From an uncultured Clostridia bacterium (GTDB lineage Bacteria > Bacillota > Clostridia > TANB77 > CAG-508), in the NCBI GenBank assembly GCA_947628885.1, contig CANRBO010000001.1, forward strand, positions 1 through 42,043: a DNA stretch of 42,043 nt, read 5' to 3'. Position 1 is the stretch's first letter. Each line of letters starts with the position of its first letter. A model generated the notes under the pieces. That model was given only the letters and a program-made list of their open reading frames with translations, was not told the origin of the DNA and ran no database searches. Shown piece after piece: positions 33,977 through 41,851 of the stretch. The position numbers were made by a program, and so were the translations under genes.

Positions 33977-34801
33977 TTATTGTTGAGTAATTACTAGTAC
34001 AGTTGATAGTTTAGAAAAATCAGTTGCTGGATTTACATTTGCATATCTATCTAATTCATTTTTTGTATTGACTACCTCTGATATTGTTCCTATTAATATT
34101 CCCTTTGGAAAAATTCCTCCAAATCCTGAGCAAACGACTTCATCTCCTTGTAAAACACTTGTCTCTACCGGAATAGACGTTGCTCTTAGATTTTTTGTAT
34201 CAGACAAAGTGCCTTTTAATAATATACATTGTTCTGAAGTTGAAATTGTGGCACTAACTGTACTTGCTGTATCTATTATAGTTTGCACCTTTGCAGTAGT
34301 ATCTGTTACAGATATGATTCTTCCAACTAAGCCTGATTCTGATATTACAGGCATATCCTCCTTAATACCGTCTTTTTCACCAACATTGATTATGATTATT
34401 TTATCATAATTACTATAACTTCTTTCTATTACATTAGCTGGAACTGTATTATAATCTGCATATTTATTTTTCAAATTGACATATTCTTTTAAAGTGTTGT
34501 TTTCTGATTTTAAAATTTCCAACTCTCGTACTTGTTCTTTTAATTTCGAATTTTCTTCTCTTAAATTTGAATTTTCATTTTTTAACATGCTTATATCACT
34601 AATTTGTTGTTCATTTCCGGTTATCTTATTTTTTATATAAACAAATCCATTTTGGAACGGCATAAAAAACTTACTAACAATTGTTTGAAATGATTGCATT
34701 TGCGTTGTTCCTAAATTTGAAACTATTACAATTATAATTAAAATAATTACTGTTATAGTTATTCCAATTACACTCGTTTTGTTTTTCATTATCAAGCCCA
34801 A
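33977..34801 (-). CDS. mreC: Rod shape-determining protein MreC
   Basis: 274 residues. One N-terminal membrane helix (about 10-30), a coiled coil (about 70-100, MLKNENSNLREENSKLKEQV), then the beta-rich MreC domain with VIERSYSNYDKIIIINVGEK and GLVGRIISVTDTTAKV. It scaffolds PBP2 outside the membrane. The start is uncertain: TTG 34801, TTG 34795 (AAAGGA 7 bases upstream) or ATG 34789; the difference is at most four residues. Confidence 0.9.
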   Translation of the reverse strand: MGLIMKNKTSVIGITITVIILIIIVIVSNLGTTQMQSFQTIVSKFFMPFQNGFVYIKNKITGNEQQISDISMLKNENSNLREENSKLKEQVRELEILKSENNTLKEYVNLKNKYADYNTVPANVIERSYSNYDKIIIINVGEKDGIKEDMPVISESGLVGRIISVTDTTAKVQTIIDTASTVSATISTSEQCILLKGTLSDTKNLRATSIPVETSVLQGDEVVCSGFGGIFPKGILIGTISEVVNTKNELDRYANVNPATDFSKLSTVLVITQQ

Positions 34802-34853
34802 ATCCTTTCCTTTTATGGTTTTCTTGCTTTATTATGTTTCTGTGAATATAAAT

Positions 34854-35885
34854 TTAATGATTATATTTTCTATTTAATAATATTTTCTTTAATTTTTCAA
34901 AATTTTCTAATGTCTTTCCTGTTCCAATTGTAACACACTCAAGAGGAGAATCTGCTACAAATGCTTTTACTCCAGTTTTTAATGTAACTAAAGTGTCTAA
35001 ATTTCTTATTAAAGCTCCTCCTCCTGATAAATATATTCCGTTCTGCAAAATGTCTGCTGATAATTCCGGAGGAGTATTTGCTAAAGTATTTATAATTGCT
35101 TCGATTATTTCTCCAATTGGTTTTTCCATGGCTTCTTGAATTTGCTTAGAATATATTTCAATGTTTTTAGGTAAACCTGTGTCTATATCTCTCCCTCTAA
35201 TTTCCTTCACAACTTCTGATACTAAAGGCATTGCACAACCTAGTTCAATTTTCAAATTTTCTGCTGCTGCTTGTCCTATTACTATATTCTGCTTTCTTTT
35301 TAAATAAGCGATAATAGCTTCATCTATTGCATCTCCTGCTACTTTAATTGATGTTGAAGTGACAATTCCTCCTAATGAAATTACTGCAACTTCAGTTGTT
35401 CCGCCACCGATATCTACAATCATTTTTCCATTTGGCTCTAATACATTAAGGCCTGCTCCAATAGCAGATGCCATTGGCTCATCTATTAAATACACTTCTT
35501 TGGCTCCTGCTTGTAAAAAAGCCTCTTGTACTGCTCTTTCTTCAACTTCAGATATCCCTGACGGTACTCCTACTACAACTCTAGGTTTTCCTGCATTATA
35601 TTTCCTACAAACTTTTCTAAGCATGTTTTTTAACATAAGGCCAGTGGCTGTAAAATCAGCAATAACTCCTTCTCTCATAGGTCTGACAGCTCGAATGCTT
35701 TCAGGAGTTCTGCCAAGCATTTCCTTTGCTTCACTTCCTGTTGACACTATATCAGACGTAGCTTGGTCAATTGCAACGACTGCTGGTTCTCTTAAAACTA
35801 TTCCTTTTCCTCTTAAAGTAATCAAAATATTAGCAGTTCCTAAATCTATACCAATATCTTTTGAACTAAAGTCTAACAATCTCAT
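34854..35885 (-). CDS. mreB: Rod shape-determining actin homologue MreB
   Basis: 343 residues, normal length. A cytoplasmic actin-like ATPase whose membrane-associated filaments guide cell-wall elongation. Phosphate-1 motif DIGIDLGTANILI near 10-22, connect/phosphate-2 DIGGGTTEVAV near 160, adenosine motif SGGGALIRNL near 290. The ATG overlaps the radC stop by four bases (ATGA), so translation is coupled. Confidence 0.96.
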   Translation of the reverse strand: MRLLDFSSKDIGIDLGTANILITLRGKGIVLREPAVVAIDQATSDIVSTGSEAKEMLGRTPESIRAVRPMREGVIADFTATGLMLKNMLRKVCRKYNAGKPRVVVGVPSGISEVEERAVQEAFLQAGAKEVYLIDEPMASAIGAGLNVLEPNGKMIVDIGGGTTEVAVISLGGIVTSTSIKVAGDAIDEAIIAYLKRKQNIVIGQAAAENLKIELGCAMPLVSEVVKEIRGRDIDTGLPKNIEIYSKQIQEAMEKPIGEIIEAIINTLANTPPELSADILQNGIYLSGGGALIRNLDTLVTLKTGVKAFVADSPLECVTIGTGKTLENFEKLKKILLNRKYNH

Positions 35886-36565
35886 TTTGAAAAATCCCTT
35901 CTTGTAAATATACTTTCATATTTGTTGTATCCAACTACTATATGATCTAATAACTTTATTTCAAGCATGTTAGCAGCTTTAAATAATTTCTCAGTAAATT
36001 CTATATCTTGTTTGCTTGGAGTTGGATCTCCACTTGGATGATTATGGACAACTATCATTCTATTTGCCTGCAATCTAATTACTTCTATTAAAATTTGCTT
36101 TATTCCTACTAGTATGTAATCAGCTTCTCCGTTTGCAATGTCGATTACTTTTAAAATATTATTTTTACTGTTTAATATTACTAATTTTAAAACCTCATGT
36201 TTTTCAAATTTGAACTCATCAATAAAAATATTTGCAACGTCTTTCGGATATTTTACCTGTATTCCCACACTATTTTCTTGATTCATCCTTTTTGCTAGTT
36301 CACATATTGCTTTTAATTGTATGGCTTTTACTTTTCCAATTCCTTTAATATTTTTTAACTCTGCAAGTGATAATGTTTGCAGACCTTTTAGCGAATCAGA
36401 CATCAAAAGAATTCTATTTGCAATATCAATAGAATTTTCTTCCTTTGTTCCATTTTTTATGATTATTGCCAAAAGTTCAGCGTCCGATAACATTTTTTCT
36501 CCATATTTTTCAAGTTTTTCATACGGTCTTTCCTGAATTGGTAATTCTTTCATTTTAAGTGGCAT
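35882..36565 (-). CDS. radC: RadC family JAMM-domain protein
   Basis: 227 residues. N-terminal UPF0758 part (LPIQERPYEKLEKYGEKMLS), a helix-hairpin-helix (ELKNIKGIGKVKAIQLKA), then an Mpr1/Pad1-type metalloprotease fold with the JAMM motif HNHPSGDPTPSKQD near 174-187. The biochemical role of RadC is still unclear despite its name. AAAGGA lies 5 bases before ATG 36565. radC next to mreB is common in Firmicutes. Confidence 0.92.
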   Translation of the reverse strand: MPLKMKELPIQERPYEKLEKYGEKMLSDAELLAIIIKNGTKEENSIDIANRILLMSDSLKGLQTLSLAELKNIKGIGKVKAIQLKAICELAKRMNQENSVGIQVKYPKDVANIFIDEFKFEKHEVLKLVILNSKNNILKVIDIANGEADYILVGIKQILIEVIRLQANRMIVVHNHPSGDPTPSKQDIEFTEKLFKAANMLEIKLLDHIVVGYNKYESIFTRRDFSK

Positions 36566-36594
36566 AAAATTCCTTTCTGCCCCAAATCAATTAT

Positions 36595-36852
36595 TTAAAA
36601 TTTCCTGTATAGAAATATTGCTATTGCTATTCCTATAATACTTGATACATTAATTGTAAATAATAATCCAAACGATATTTGTACTACTCCTAGGTCTAAT
36701 GTTATTGGGTCATGGATTCCGAATTGCTTTCCATATCCAAGCCAGCTAAGCCAAGATACACCAGCAGTTAGCTCACCTATCAAACCTCCTATTACTAAAC
36801 CACATAATACAAATATTATTAAAACTAATGTTCCTTTTTCTCTTGTAAACAT
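36595..36852 (-). CDS. DUF4321 small membrane protein
   Basis: 85 residues from ATG 36852, with GGAGG 6 bases upstream (an ATG at 36864 overlaps that site). Two membrane helices (about 8-30 and 58-80) with GGLIGELTAGVSWLSWLGYG between them, characteristic of DUF4321 proteins that sit upstream of radC in many Clostridia. Function unknown. First gene of the radC-mre cluster. Confidence 0.8.
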   Translation of the reverse strand: MFTREKGTLVLIIFVLCGLVIGGLIGELTAGVSWLSWLGYGKQFGIHDPITLDLGVVQISFGLLFTINVSSIIGIAIAIFLYRKF

Positions 36853-36913
36853 TTTTACCTCCATTAAAACATTTTAACCTTCTTACGGAAACGTGCATCT
36901 TTTTATATTATGT

Positions 36914-36942
36914 ATTATATATGTAATTGGATTTTTTTTCAA
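36914..36942 (-). promoter_or_regulatory. Promoter of the DUF4321-radC-mre-PBP2-minC cluster
   Basis: Minus strand TTGAAA (36937-36942), 17 bases, TATAAT (36914-36919). It is divergent from the mecA promoter: an extended -10 (TGT-TATATT, 36985-36990) faces mecA on the plus strand. Confidence 0.6.
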
Positions 36943-37011
36943 GATATTTTAGCAAAAAGTCTTTCTTTTTTATTATATTTATGTTATATTGTATATTACA
37001 AGGAGGAATTA

Positions 37012-37617
37012 ATGAAATTTCAAAAGCTTAATGAGAACAAATTGAAGATTTTTTTAAAAAACGACGAGCTACCAAATAGCGGTAATTTTGACGATTTTAT
37101 TTCTAATTCAGGTGAAGCTAAAAATACTTTTTTAGCAATTTTAGATAAGGCATACGATGAAGTAGGTTTTAATGTGGCAGATTACAAAATCAAAATAGAT
37201 GCAGTAGCTCTTAGAAATGGTGATTTTGTATTTACTGTAACTAAATTAATTAAAGTTAGAGGCAGAAAAAAAACTGTTAAACCAGTAAAAGTTTCTAAAG
37301 TAGATAATTCAAATTCTATAATATATAAATTTGAATCTTTTGATGACTTTTATAATTTTTGTGCCTATATAAAAAGGATTAAGTTAGCTAATATACGCTT
37401 ACTTAGTCCTATGGTTGAGCTTTATTTATATAATGATAATTATTATTTATCACTTTCTAGTATAAATCAAAACTATAAAGAAATTGGCAAATTTTATAGC
37501 ACTATTACAGAGTTTTGCAAATATTTTTCTAGCAAAAACCTTTTTGCTTCTGTTTTAAAAGAAAAAGGTAAACTTTTTATAAAAAATAATGCTATTGTAA
37601 ATTGCCAAAATCTTTAA
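37012..37617 (+). CDS. mecA: MecA-like adaptor protein
   Basis: 201 residues from ATG 37012, with AAGGAGG 4 bases upstream; an upstream in-frame ATG (36910) lies before the promoter. MecA-type adaptors hand substrates such as ComK to ClpC/ClpP. The N-terminal domain begins MKFQKLNENKLKIFLKNDEL, and the C-terminal domain includes YKFESFDDFYNFCAYIKRI and LSLSSINQNYKEIGKFYSTITEFC, matching the family pattern at divergent level. It converges on pcrA with a 4-base gap and no obvious terminator. Confidence 0.7.
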   Translation: MKFQKLNENKLKIFLKNDELPNSGNFDDFISNSGEAKNTFLAILDKAYDEVGFNVADYKIKIDAVALRNGDFVFTVTKLIKVRGRKKTVKPVKVSKVDNSNSIIYKFESFDDFYNFCAYIKRIKLANIRLLSPMVELYLYNDNYYLSLSSINQNYKEIGKFYSTITEFCKYFSSKNLFASVLKEKGKLFIKNNAIVNCQNL

Positions 37618-37621
37618 TTTT

Positions 37622-39937
37622 TTATATAATTTCTAATCCTGCAAACTTTGCCATTAACCTCTTATGACCGACTTTTTCGAAGTCAATATCTACTTTTATA
37701 TCATCATCTTCTTTTTCTAACTTGGAGATTACACCTTCTCCAAATTTTTTATGGTATACTTTTTGTCCAACTTCATATTTATTAATATCTGTGCTGTTTG
37801 TTTTCTTAGCTTGTAGAGAAGCTAGGAAGCTTTCTGCTGTCCTTCCGAAGCTTGCTGGCTTTGCACTGCCTGACTCTGCAAAATAATTGTCATCTGCTTT
37901 AAAGGTAGTTACTTTGCTACCAAAATCTCCATAAGAATTGTTTTTAGCACTTCTGCCACCATAATTCCAACCAAAACTGATGTCTTCAAAATCTTCTTCA
38001 ATATCTTTTTGGTTCATTGCATCTTCGTAACCGTCTAAGATGTCTTCAGGTATTTCTTTAAGAAATCTTGATAATGGATTATAACTTGTAGAACCAAATA
38101 TGGTTCTTCTTCTTGCAAAAGTTAAGAATAAATTTCGTTTTGCTCTAGTTATTCCAACATAAAATAATCTTCTTTCTTCTTCAATGTCTGCTGGATTGTC
38201 CATTGATTGGTGTCCTGGAAAAATACCTTCTTCCAATCCAACCAAGAAAACAACCGGATATTCCAAACCTTTCGCACTATGTAATGTCATTAATGTAACT
38301 ACATTATCAGAATCTTCTAAGCTATCTGTATCACTTGAAAGTGAAATGCTATTTAAAAATTCGTTTAATGATTTATCTACTGCTTCTTTTTCAAATTCAA
38401 TAGCTACTGTCAAAAACTCTTCCAAGTTTTCAATTCTGCTCTCTGCTTCCACAGTATTTTCATCTTTCAAACTTTGTGTATATCCTGTCTTATTCAATGT
38501 TTGAGTTATAAGCTCTGACACAGGTAAATCAAGAGATTTAAGCTCTTCAATGGTATTAACAAAATCTCTAGTATTACTATATATTCTAGGAATATAATTA
38601 TCAGCATTTTTTATAACTTCATACATAGAAATATTGTTCTGAGCAGCTATATCCCTAATATTTTCAATGCTCGTTTTACCAACACCCCTTTTAGGTTCAT
38701 TAATTATTCTCTCAAGTGACAAATTGTCTGACTGATTGGCTATTAATCTCAAATAAGCAATGGTATCCTTTATCTCTTTTCTTTCATAGAATTTCAATCC
38801 ACCAACAATTTTATAAGGGATGTCTTCTATTCTAAGCTTATCTTCTATTGCTCTTGACTGTGAGTTCATCCTATAAAGTACAGCAAAATCAGAATATTTG
38901 TAATATTCTTCTCTTTTTAATCTGTTGATTTGCTCAATTATGAAATTAGCCTCTGCGTATTCATCTTCTCCACAATATACATAAGGAAGTGCACCTTCTT
39001 CGTTTTCTGTCCAAAGCTTTTTATCATATTTGTTCTCGTTGTGCTTAATTACTGCATTTGCAGCTTTTAATATATTTCCTGTGCAACGATAATTTTGTTC
39101 CAATTTTATTACTTGAGTTCCTGGAAAATCTTTCTCAAAATTCAAAATATTAGTAATATCAGCACCTCTAAATCCATAGATTCCTTGGTCATTATCGCCA
39201 ACGACCGTGATATTCCCATATTTCGAAGCCAAAAGTGTAACTAAAGTAAACTGAGATTTGTTCGTATCTTGGTACTCATCAACTAAAATATATTTAAATT
39301 TTTCAGAATAATACTCTAGTACATCAGGATTTTCCATTAAAATCTTAATTGTAAAATTAATAATATCATCAAAATCTATAGCATTGTTTTCTTTTAATTT
39401 TCTTTGATATAAAGTATAAACTTTACCAATAATTTGCTTTCTGTAATCATCAGCATATTTAAAATTATATTGTTCAGGCTCAAGCATTTCATTTTTCGCA
39501 TTGCTAATTTCATTTAAAACAGCCTTTTCTGCAAACATTTTTGAATCAATATTAAGTTCCTTCAAACAGTTCTTTACAAGCGTCTTTTGATCTGTTGTAT
39601 CAAATATAGCAAATGAATTGTCAAAGCCCAATCTATCAATGAATTTTCTAAGGATTTTAACACAGATTGAGTGAAAAGTACCAAGCCACAAATCATTTAT
39701 ATTTTCTCCAATTAATTTTGCAGTTCTTTCCTTCATCTCATTAGCAGCTTTGTTGGTAAATGTAATTGCAAGTACGTTCCAAGGCTTTACATTTTTTTCC
39801 TTTAAAAGATATGCAATTTTGTAAGTTAATACTTTCGTTTTTCCGCTTCCTGCCCCTGCTATAACTAGGCATGGCCCTTCTGTATTTTCAACAGCTTCTT
39901 TTTGCTTTGGATTTAGTTCTTCTAATAAATCTGACAT
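37622..39937 (-). CDS. pcrA: ATP-dependent DNA helicase PcrA (UvrD family)
   Basis: 771 residues, usual size. A superfamily 1A 3'-5' helicase in repair and in clearing recombinase or stalled polymerases. Walker A GAGSGKT (28-34), Walker B LVDEYQDTNKSQ near 217, motif III GDNDQGIYGFRGAD, motif IV EQNYRC, motif V VTLMTLHSAKGLEYP, motif VI VGITRAKRNL. The C-terminal Tudor-like domain (VGQKVYHKKFGEGVI…) is the RNA-polymerase-binding part. The ribosome site is modest (AAGAGAG). Confidence 0.96.
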   Translation of the reverse strand: MSDLLEELNPKQKEAVENTEGPCLVIAGAGSGKTKVLTYKIAYLLKEKNVKPWNVLAITFTNKAANEMKERTAKLIGENINDLWLGTFHSICVKILRKFIDRLGFDNSFAIFDTTDQKTLVKNCLKELNIDSKMFAEKAVLNEISNAKNEMLEPEQYNFKYADDYRKQIIGKVYTLYQRKLKENNAIDFDDIINFTIKILMENPDVLEYYSEKFKYILVDEYQDTNKSQFTLVTLLASKYGNITVVGDNDQGIYGFRGADITNILNFEKDFPGTQVIKLEQNYRCTGNILKAANAVIKHNENKYDKKLWTENEEGALPYVYCGEDEYAEANFIIEQINRLKREEYYKYSDFAVLYRMNSQSRAIEDKLRIEDIPYKIVGGLKFYERKEIKDTIAYLRLIANQSDNLSLERIINEPKRGVGKTSIENIRDIAAQNNISMYEVIKNADNYIPRIYSNTRDFVNTIEELKSLDLPVSELITQTLNKTGYTQSLKDENTVEAESRIENLEEFLTVAIEFEKEAVDKSLNEFLNSISLSSDTDSLEDSDNVVTLMTLHSAKGLEYPVVFLVGLEEGIFPGHQSMDNPADIEEERRLFYVGITRAKRNLFLTFARRRTIFGSTSYNPLSRFLKEIPEDILDGYEDAMNQKDIEEDFEDISFGWNYGGRSAKNNSYGDFGSKVTTFKADDNYFAESGSAKPASFGRTAESFLASLQAKKTNSTDINKYEVGQKVYHKKFGEGVISKLEKEDDDIKVDIDFEKVGHKRLMAKFAGLEII

Positions 39938-39960
39938 TGTTTTTTCTCTCTTTCGATAGA

Positions 39961-39989
39961 ATTATAACATATCAATTGACAGAATTCAA
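39961..39989 (-). promoter_or_regulatory. pcrA promoter
   Basis: Minus strand TTGAAT (39984-39989), 17 bases, TATAAT (39961-39966), only about 20 bases before the pcrA ATG. Confidence 0.55.
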
Positions 39990-40015
39990 CGAAAAAATAT
40001 TTTTTAGGAGTTTAT

Positions 40016-40059
40016 TTATTTTTCTTTATTAAAACCATTATCCTGTAACGTTTATTTTA
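40016..40059. repeat. Short dispersed repeat, copy 2
   Basis: See copy at 5775-5818; the shared core is TCTTTATTAAA-x-CCATTATC followed by TGTAAC. This copy is immediately upstream of the second pilin locus, behind the pcrA promoter. Confidence 0.5.
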
Positions 40060-40136
40060 CTTTAACTTATATTTTTATTTTGGATATATATGTATAAATA
40101 ATATTAAGAAAACTTTTAACAATTTTTCAAAAACTC

Positions 40137-40165
40137 TTGCACGAAAAATGGTAAACTGCTATACT
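40137..40165 (+). promoter_or_regulatory. Promoter of the pilin-like gene 2 leader
   Basis: TTGCAC (40137-40142), 17 bases, TATACT (40160-40165), with TG one base before the -10 (extended -10). Same design as the minus-strand promoter at 2192-2220. The start would lie about 30 bases before the leader ATG. Confidence 0.6.
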
Positions 40166-40201
40166 ATAAATGTAAGAATTAAAGAACAAAGGATAATTGA
40201 G

Positions 40202-40261
40202 ATGAGCAAAATTGCTGAAAGCCTTGATACTGTATATATATATATATATCGCGGGCTATAA
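40202..40261 (+). CDS. Leader ORF containing a (TA)8 tract
   Basis: ATG 40202 with AAAGGA 8 bases upstream. The 19-residue product is MSKIAESLDTV, YIYIY, RGL, then stop. The Tyr-Ile alternation comes from the TA repeat, as His-Thr does in the sister leader (2076-2141). Both leaders share GAAAGCCTTG and an ESL-x-x-V sequence before the repeat. The stop is 26 bases before the hairpin. Adding one TA unit shifts to a frame with no stop through the whole hairpin, ending at TAA 40356-40358. The third frame stops at 40267-40269. Likely a cis-acting regulatory leader; the peptide itself may be incidental. Confidence 0.55.
   Translation: MSKIAESLDTVYIYIYRGL
40233..40249. repeat. Dinucleotide tract, 8 TA units plus T
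   Basis: Seventeen uninterrupted bases of alternating T and A within the leader ORF. A one-unit slip changes the frame by two bases and would redirect the leader into the read-through frame. Confidence 0.85.
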
Positions 40262-40286
40262 TTTCATAAGTCATTTATATCGGCAT

Positions 40287-40349
40287 AAGGCTATTTTTAC
40301 CTATGCATTTTTGTATTGTCAAAAATGTATAAGCAAAAATAGTCTTTTT
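40287..40349 (+). terminator. Leader (attenuator) terminator upstream of pilin-like gene 2
   Basis: Two stacked stems. The outer arms are 40287-40298 and 40335-40346 (12 pairs, one G-U). The inner arms are 40302-40313 and 40320-40331 (12 pairs, one G-U), with a 6-base loop. A T5 run (40345-40349) overlaps the 3' arm. It lies between the leader ORF and the pilin gene start at 40422, so transcripts would end before the gene unless the hairpin is prevented. Confidence 0.7.
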
Positions 40350-40421
40350 GTTGTTTAAATTTGTTCTTAATATTACATAATATACATGTCTTTTTCAAAA
40401 GACAAGAAAGGATTCAAAATT

Positions 40422-41606
40422 ATGAAAAATTTAAAAAGAAATGTTAATGGTATTACTCTTATTGCATTAGTTGTAACAATAATAATACTATTAATACTAG
40501 CAGGGGTAACATTAACTATTGCCTTGGGAGAAAATGGCTTATTTAAAATGGCTCGCGATTCAGGAGAAGCTACCAAAGATGTATCAGAAGAAGAAAAAGT
40601 AAAACTTACTGTAAGTAGCGCTTTTATTGATGGTGCTGGTACGCTTTCAACTGAGAAATTAAAAAAATCATTTACAAATGAATTTGGAGAAGATAAAGTA
40701 ACAGATACTACTTTTACAGGAGAAGGTCCTTGGATATATGAAGGAGAAAGGAAAAATTATAAAATAGAAACAACTGGAAAAATTACGGGAACAGCAAAAG
40801 GAAGCCAAGAAGGGACAGGAACAGGAAAAACAGTTGGCGAGTTATATGATGGAGTAAATAAACCAGACGAAGAAAATTATAATGAGGATGCAATGCACAT
40901 AGGAGATTATGTAGATTATGATGCAGGAAATTGGGATACAACAGTAAATGCACCAACATCAGCAAATCCATTCACATTTGGAGGATACACAGCTGGGCAA
41001 AGCAGAAATACAAATGCAACAGGAGGAAGTGCAGAAACTGGAAAATATGAAGGATGGAGAATATGGGATGTGTCAGAAGATGAAAGCACAGTTACATTAA
41101 TATCAGCAGGATGTCCAGAGCTATATTATCATCAAGATGGTACTAATTATGCCTATAATTCAGAACAAATATTGACAGGAGAAAAAAAGACAGGGACTTT
41201 AGCTGCTGGTCAACCATCTAACCCAAGAAATTGGAATTCTGATTATGTACAAGGAAATGCAACTAGTGCGAGAGCAATGAAAAAAAGTGATTTAGACGAA
41301 TGGTATGGAAAATATATTGATAGTGAAATAACAGATTCGTATAAAATATCTAGGTTTCCAGAAAATACAGCTAATAAGTTAATATCAGTAGTTGAAAATG
41401 GAATGAATTACTGGCTTTGCTCTGCTTATGACAACAGCGACTTGTATTGCGTGAGCCTTGGTTTACGTAAGGTGGCCCACGGCAACCGTGGTGGGCGAGG
41501 GGTGCGTGTCTTAGTTTCTCTAGAATCTGGAGTCAAATTTATTGAAACACCAGCAAAAAAAGACCAAATTGATGGATTTGAATATAACAATTGGAGTATA
41601 GAGTAA
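40422..41606 (+). CDS. Type IV pilin-like protein with C-terminal lectin-like domain (copy 2)
   Basis: 394 residues from ATG 40422 (AAAGGA 9 bases upstream; the in-frame ATG 40386 has no ribosome site). The N-terminus MKNLKRNVNG is followed by ITLIALVVTIIILLILAGVT and GENGLF: a prepilin cleavage site and hydrophobic helix with Ala at mature position 5 instead of Glu. The middle is acidic and Gly/Thr-rich. The C-terminus (YWLCSAYDNSD…GGRGVRVLVSLESGVKF) aligns with copy 1 (YWLASPSAND…GGWGLRPLVCLEKDVKL), though RP is RV here. Surface exposure is inferred. Regulation is likely by the leader at 40137-40349. Confidence 0.75.
   Translation: MKNLKRNVNGITLIALVVTIIILLILAGVTLTIALGENGLFKMARDSGEATKDVSEEEKVKLTVSSAFIDGAGTLSTEKLKKSFTNEFGEDKVTDTTFTGEGPWIYEGERKNYKIETTGKITGTAKGSQEGTGTGKTVGELYDGVNKPDEENYNEDAMHIGDYVDYDAGNWDTTVNAPTSANPFTFGGYTAGQSRNTNATGGSAETGKYEGWRIWDVSEDESTVTLISAGCPELYYHQDGTNYAYNSEQILTGEKKTGTLAAGQPSNPRNWNSDYVQGNATSARAMKKSDLDEWYGKYIDSEITDSYKISRFPENTANKLISVVENGMNYWLCSAYDNSDLYCVSLGLRKVAHGNRGGRGVRVLVSLESGVKFIETPAKKDQIDGFEYNNWSIE
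41418..41513 (+). other. Candidate DGR variable region in pilin-like gene 2
   Basis: 96 bases, of which 54 are G or C by hand count (about 56%) inside a gene otherwise far below that. Codons include GAC, AAC, AGC, GAC, TGC, AGC, GCC, CAC, GGC and AAC, all derivable from AAC by adenine changes, plus GGT and CGT derivable from AAT. The base composition returns to normal after GTC-TTA. No template repeat is in the window. Confidence 0.55.
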
Positions 41607-41662
41607 GTGTAAAAAACGGTTTCCGTTAGACCTAACAAATCCTGTGTCCGCTTGATGTTGTA

Positions 41663-41692
41663 TAATGTTATGGGAAGCTTCCCATAACATTA
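41663..41692. repeat. Perfect 30-bp palindrome downstream of pilin-like gene 2
   Basis: Fully self-complementary around AAGCTT (core TTATGGGAAGCTTCCCATAA). It lies 57 bases after the stop codon. No T-run follows, so it is not a normal terminator. Its core matches the imperfect palindrome at 589-618 after copy 1. Confidence 0.85.
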
Positions 41693-41753
41693 CATTATAA
41701 TTTTGCTAATTTTAGCAGGAATTTCAATTGCAATGTTGATTGGAGAAAGATGA
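41691..41753 (+). pseudogene. Fragment of a third pilin-like N-terminus
   Basis: Reads YIIILLILAGISIAMLIGE then Arg and TGA. This is the hydrophobic helix (LILAGVS…GENG) of the same prepilin family without the leader peptide or the rest of the gene. It directly abuts the palindrome at 41663-41692. Probably a deletion remnant of another pilin paralogue. Confidence 0.6.
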
Positions 41754-41851
41754 GAGAAAATATGAAAATGAGAGAATTTGCACCGCATACAAAAGATAGT
41801 TATGAAAGAAGAGTATAATACAATGGATAAGCTAATAAAGAGAAAATTACT

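Larger units (their letters stand above)
39938..40421. other. Intergenic region holding pcrA promoter and pilin 2 leader
   Basis: 484 bases. From left: pcrA promoter (39961-39989), short dispersed repeat (40016-40059), then the plus-strand promoter, leader ORF, TA tract and terminator of the second pilin locus (40137-40349). No c-di-GMP riboswitch core (such as GACGCAAAGCC) is present. Confidence 0.6.

Noticed and set aside
40166..40286. c-di-GMP, T-box or other known riboswitch in the pilin 2 leader
   Set aside because: No conserved core of those classes found; the leader ORF and repeat explain the architecture better.
41663..41692. Palindrome as an intrinsic terminator for pilin-like gene 2
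   Set aside because: Perfect symmetry but no T-run on either side; kept as a palindrome of unknown function.
41762..41818. 18-codon ORF MKMREFAPHTKDSYERRV resembling an integrase N-terminal segment
   Set aside because: Too short to call; resemblance to tyrosine recombinase SAM-like domains is by eye only.
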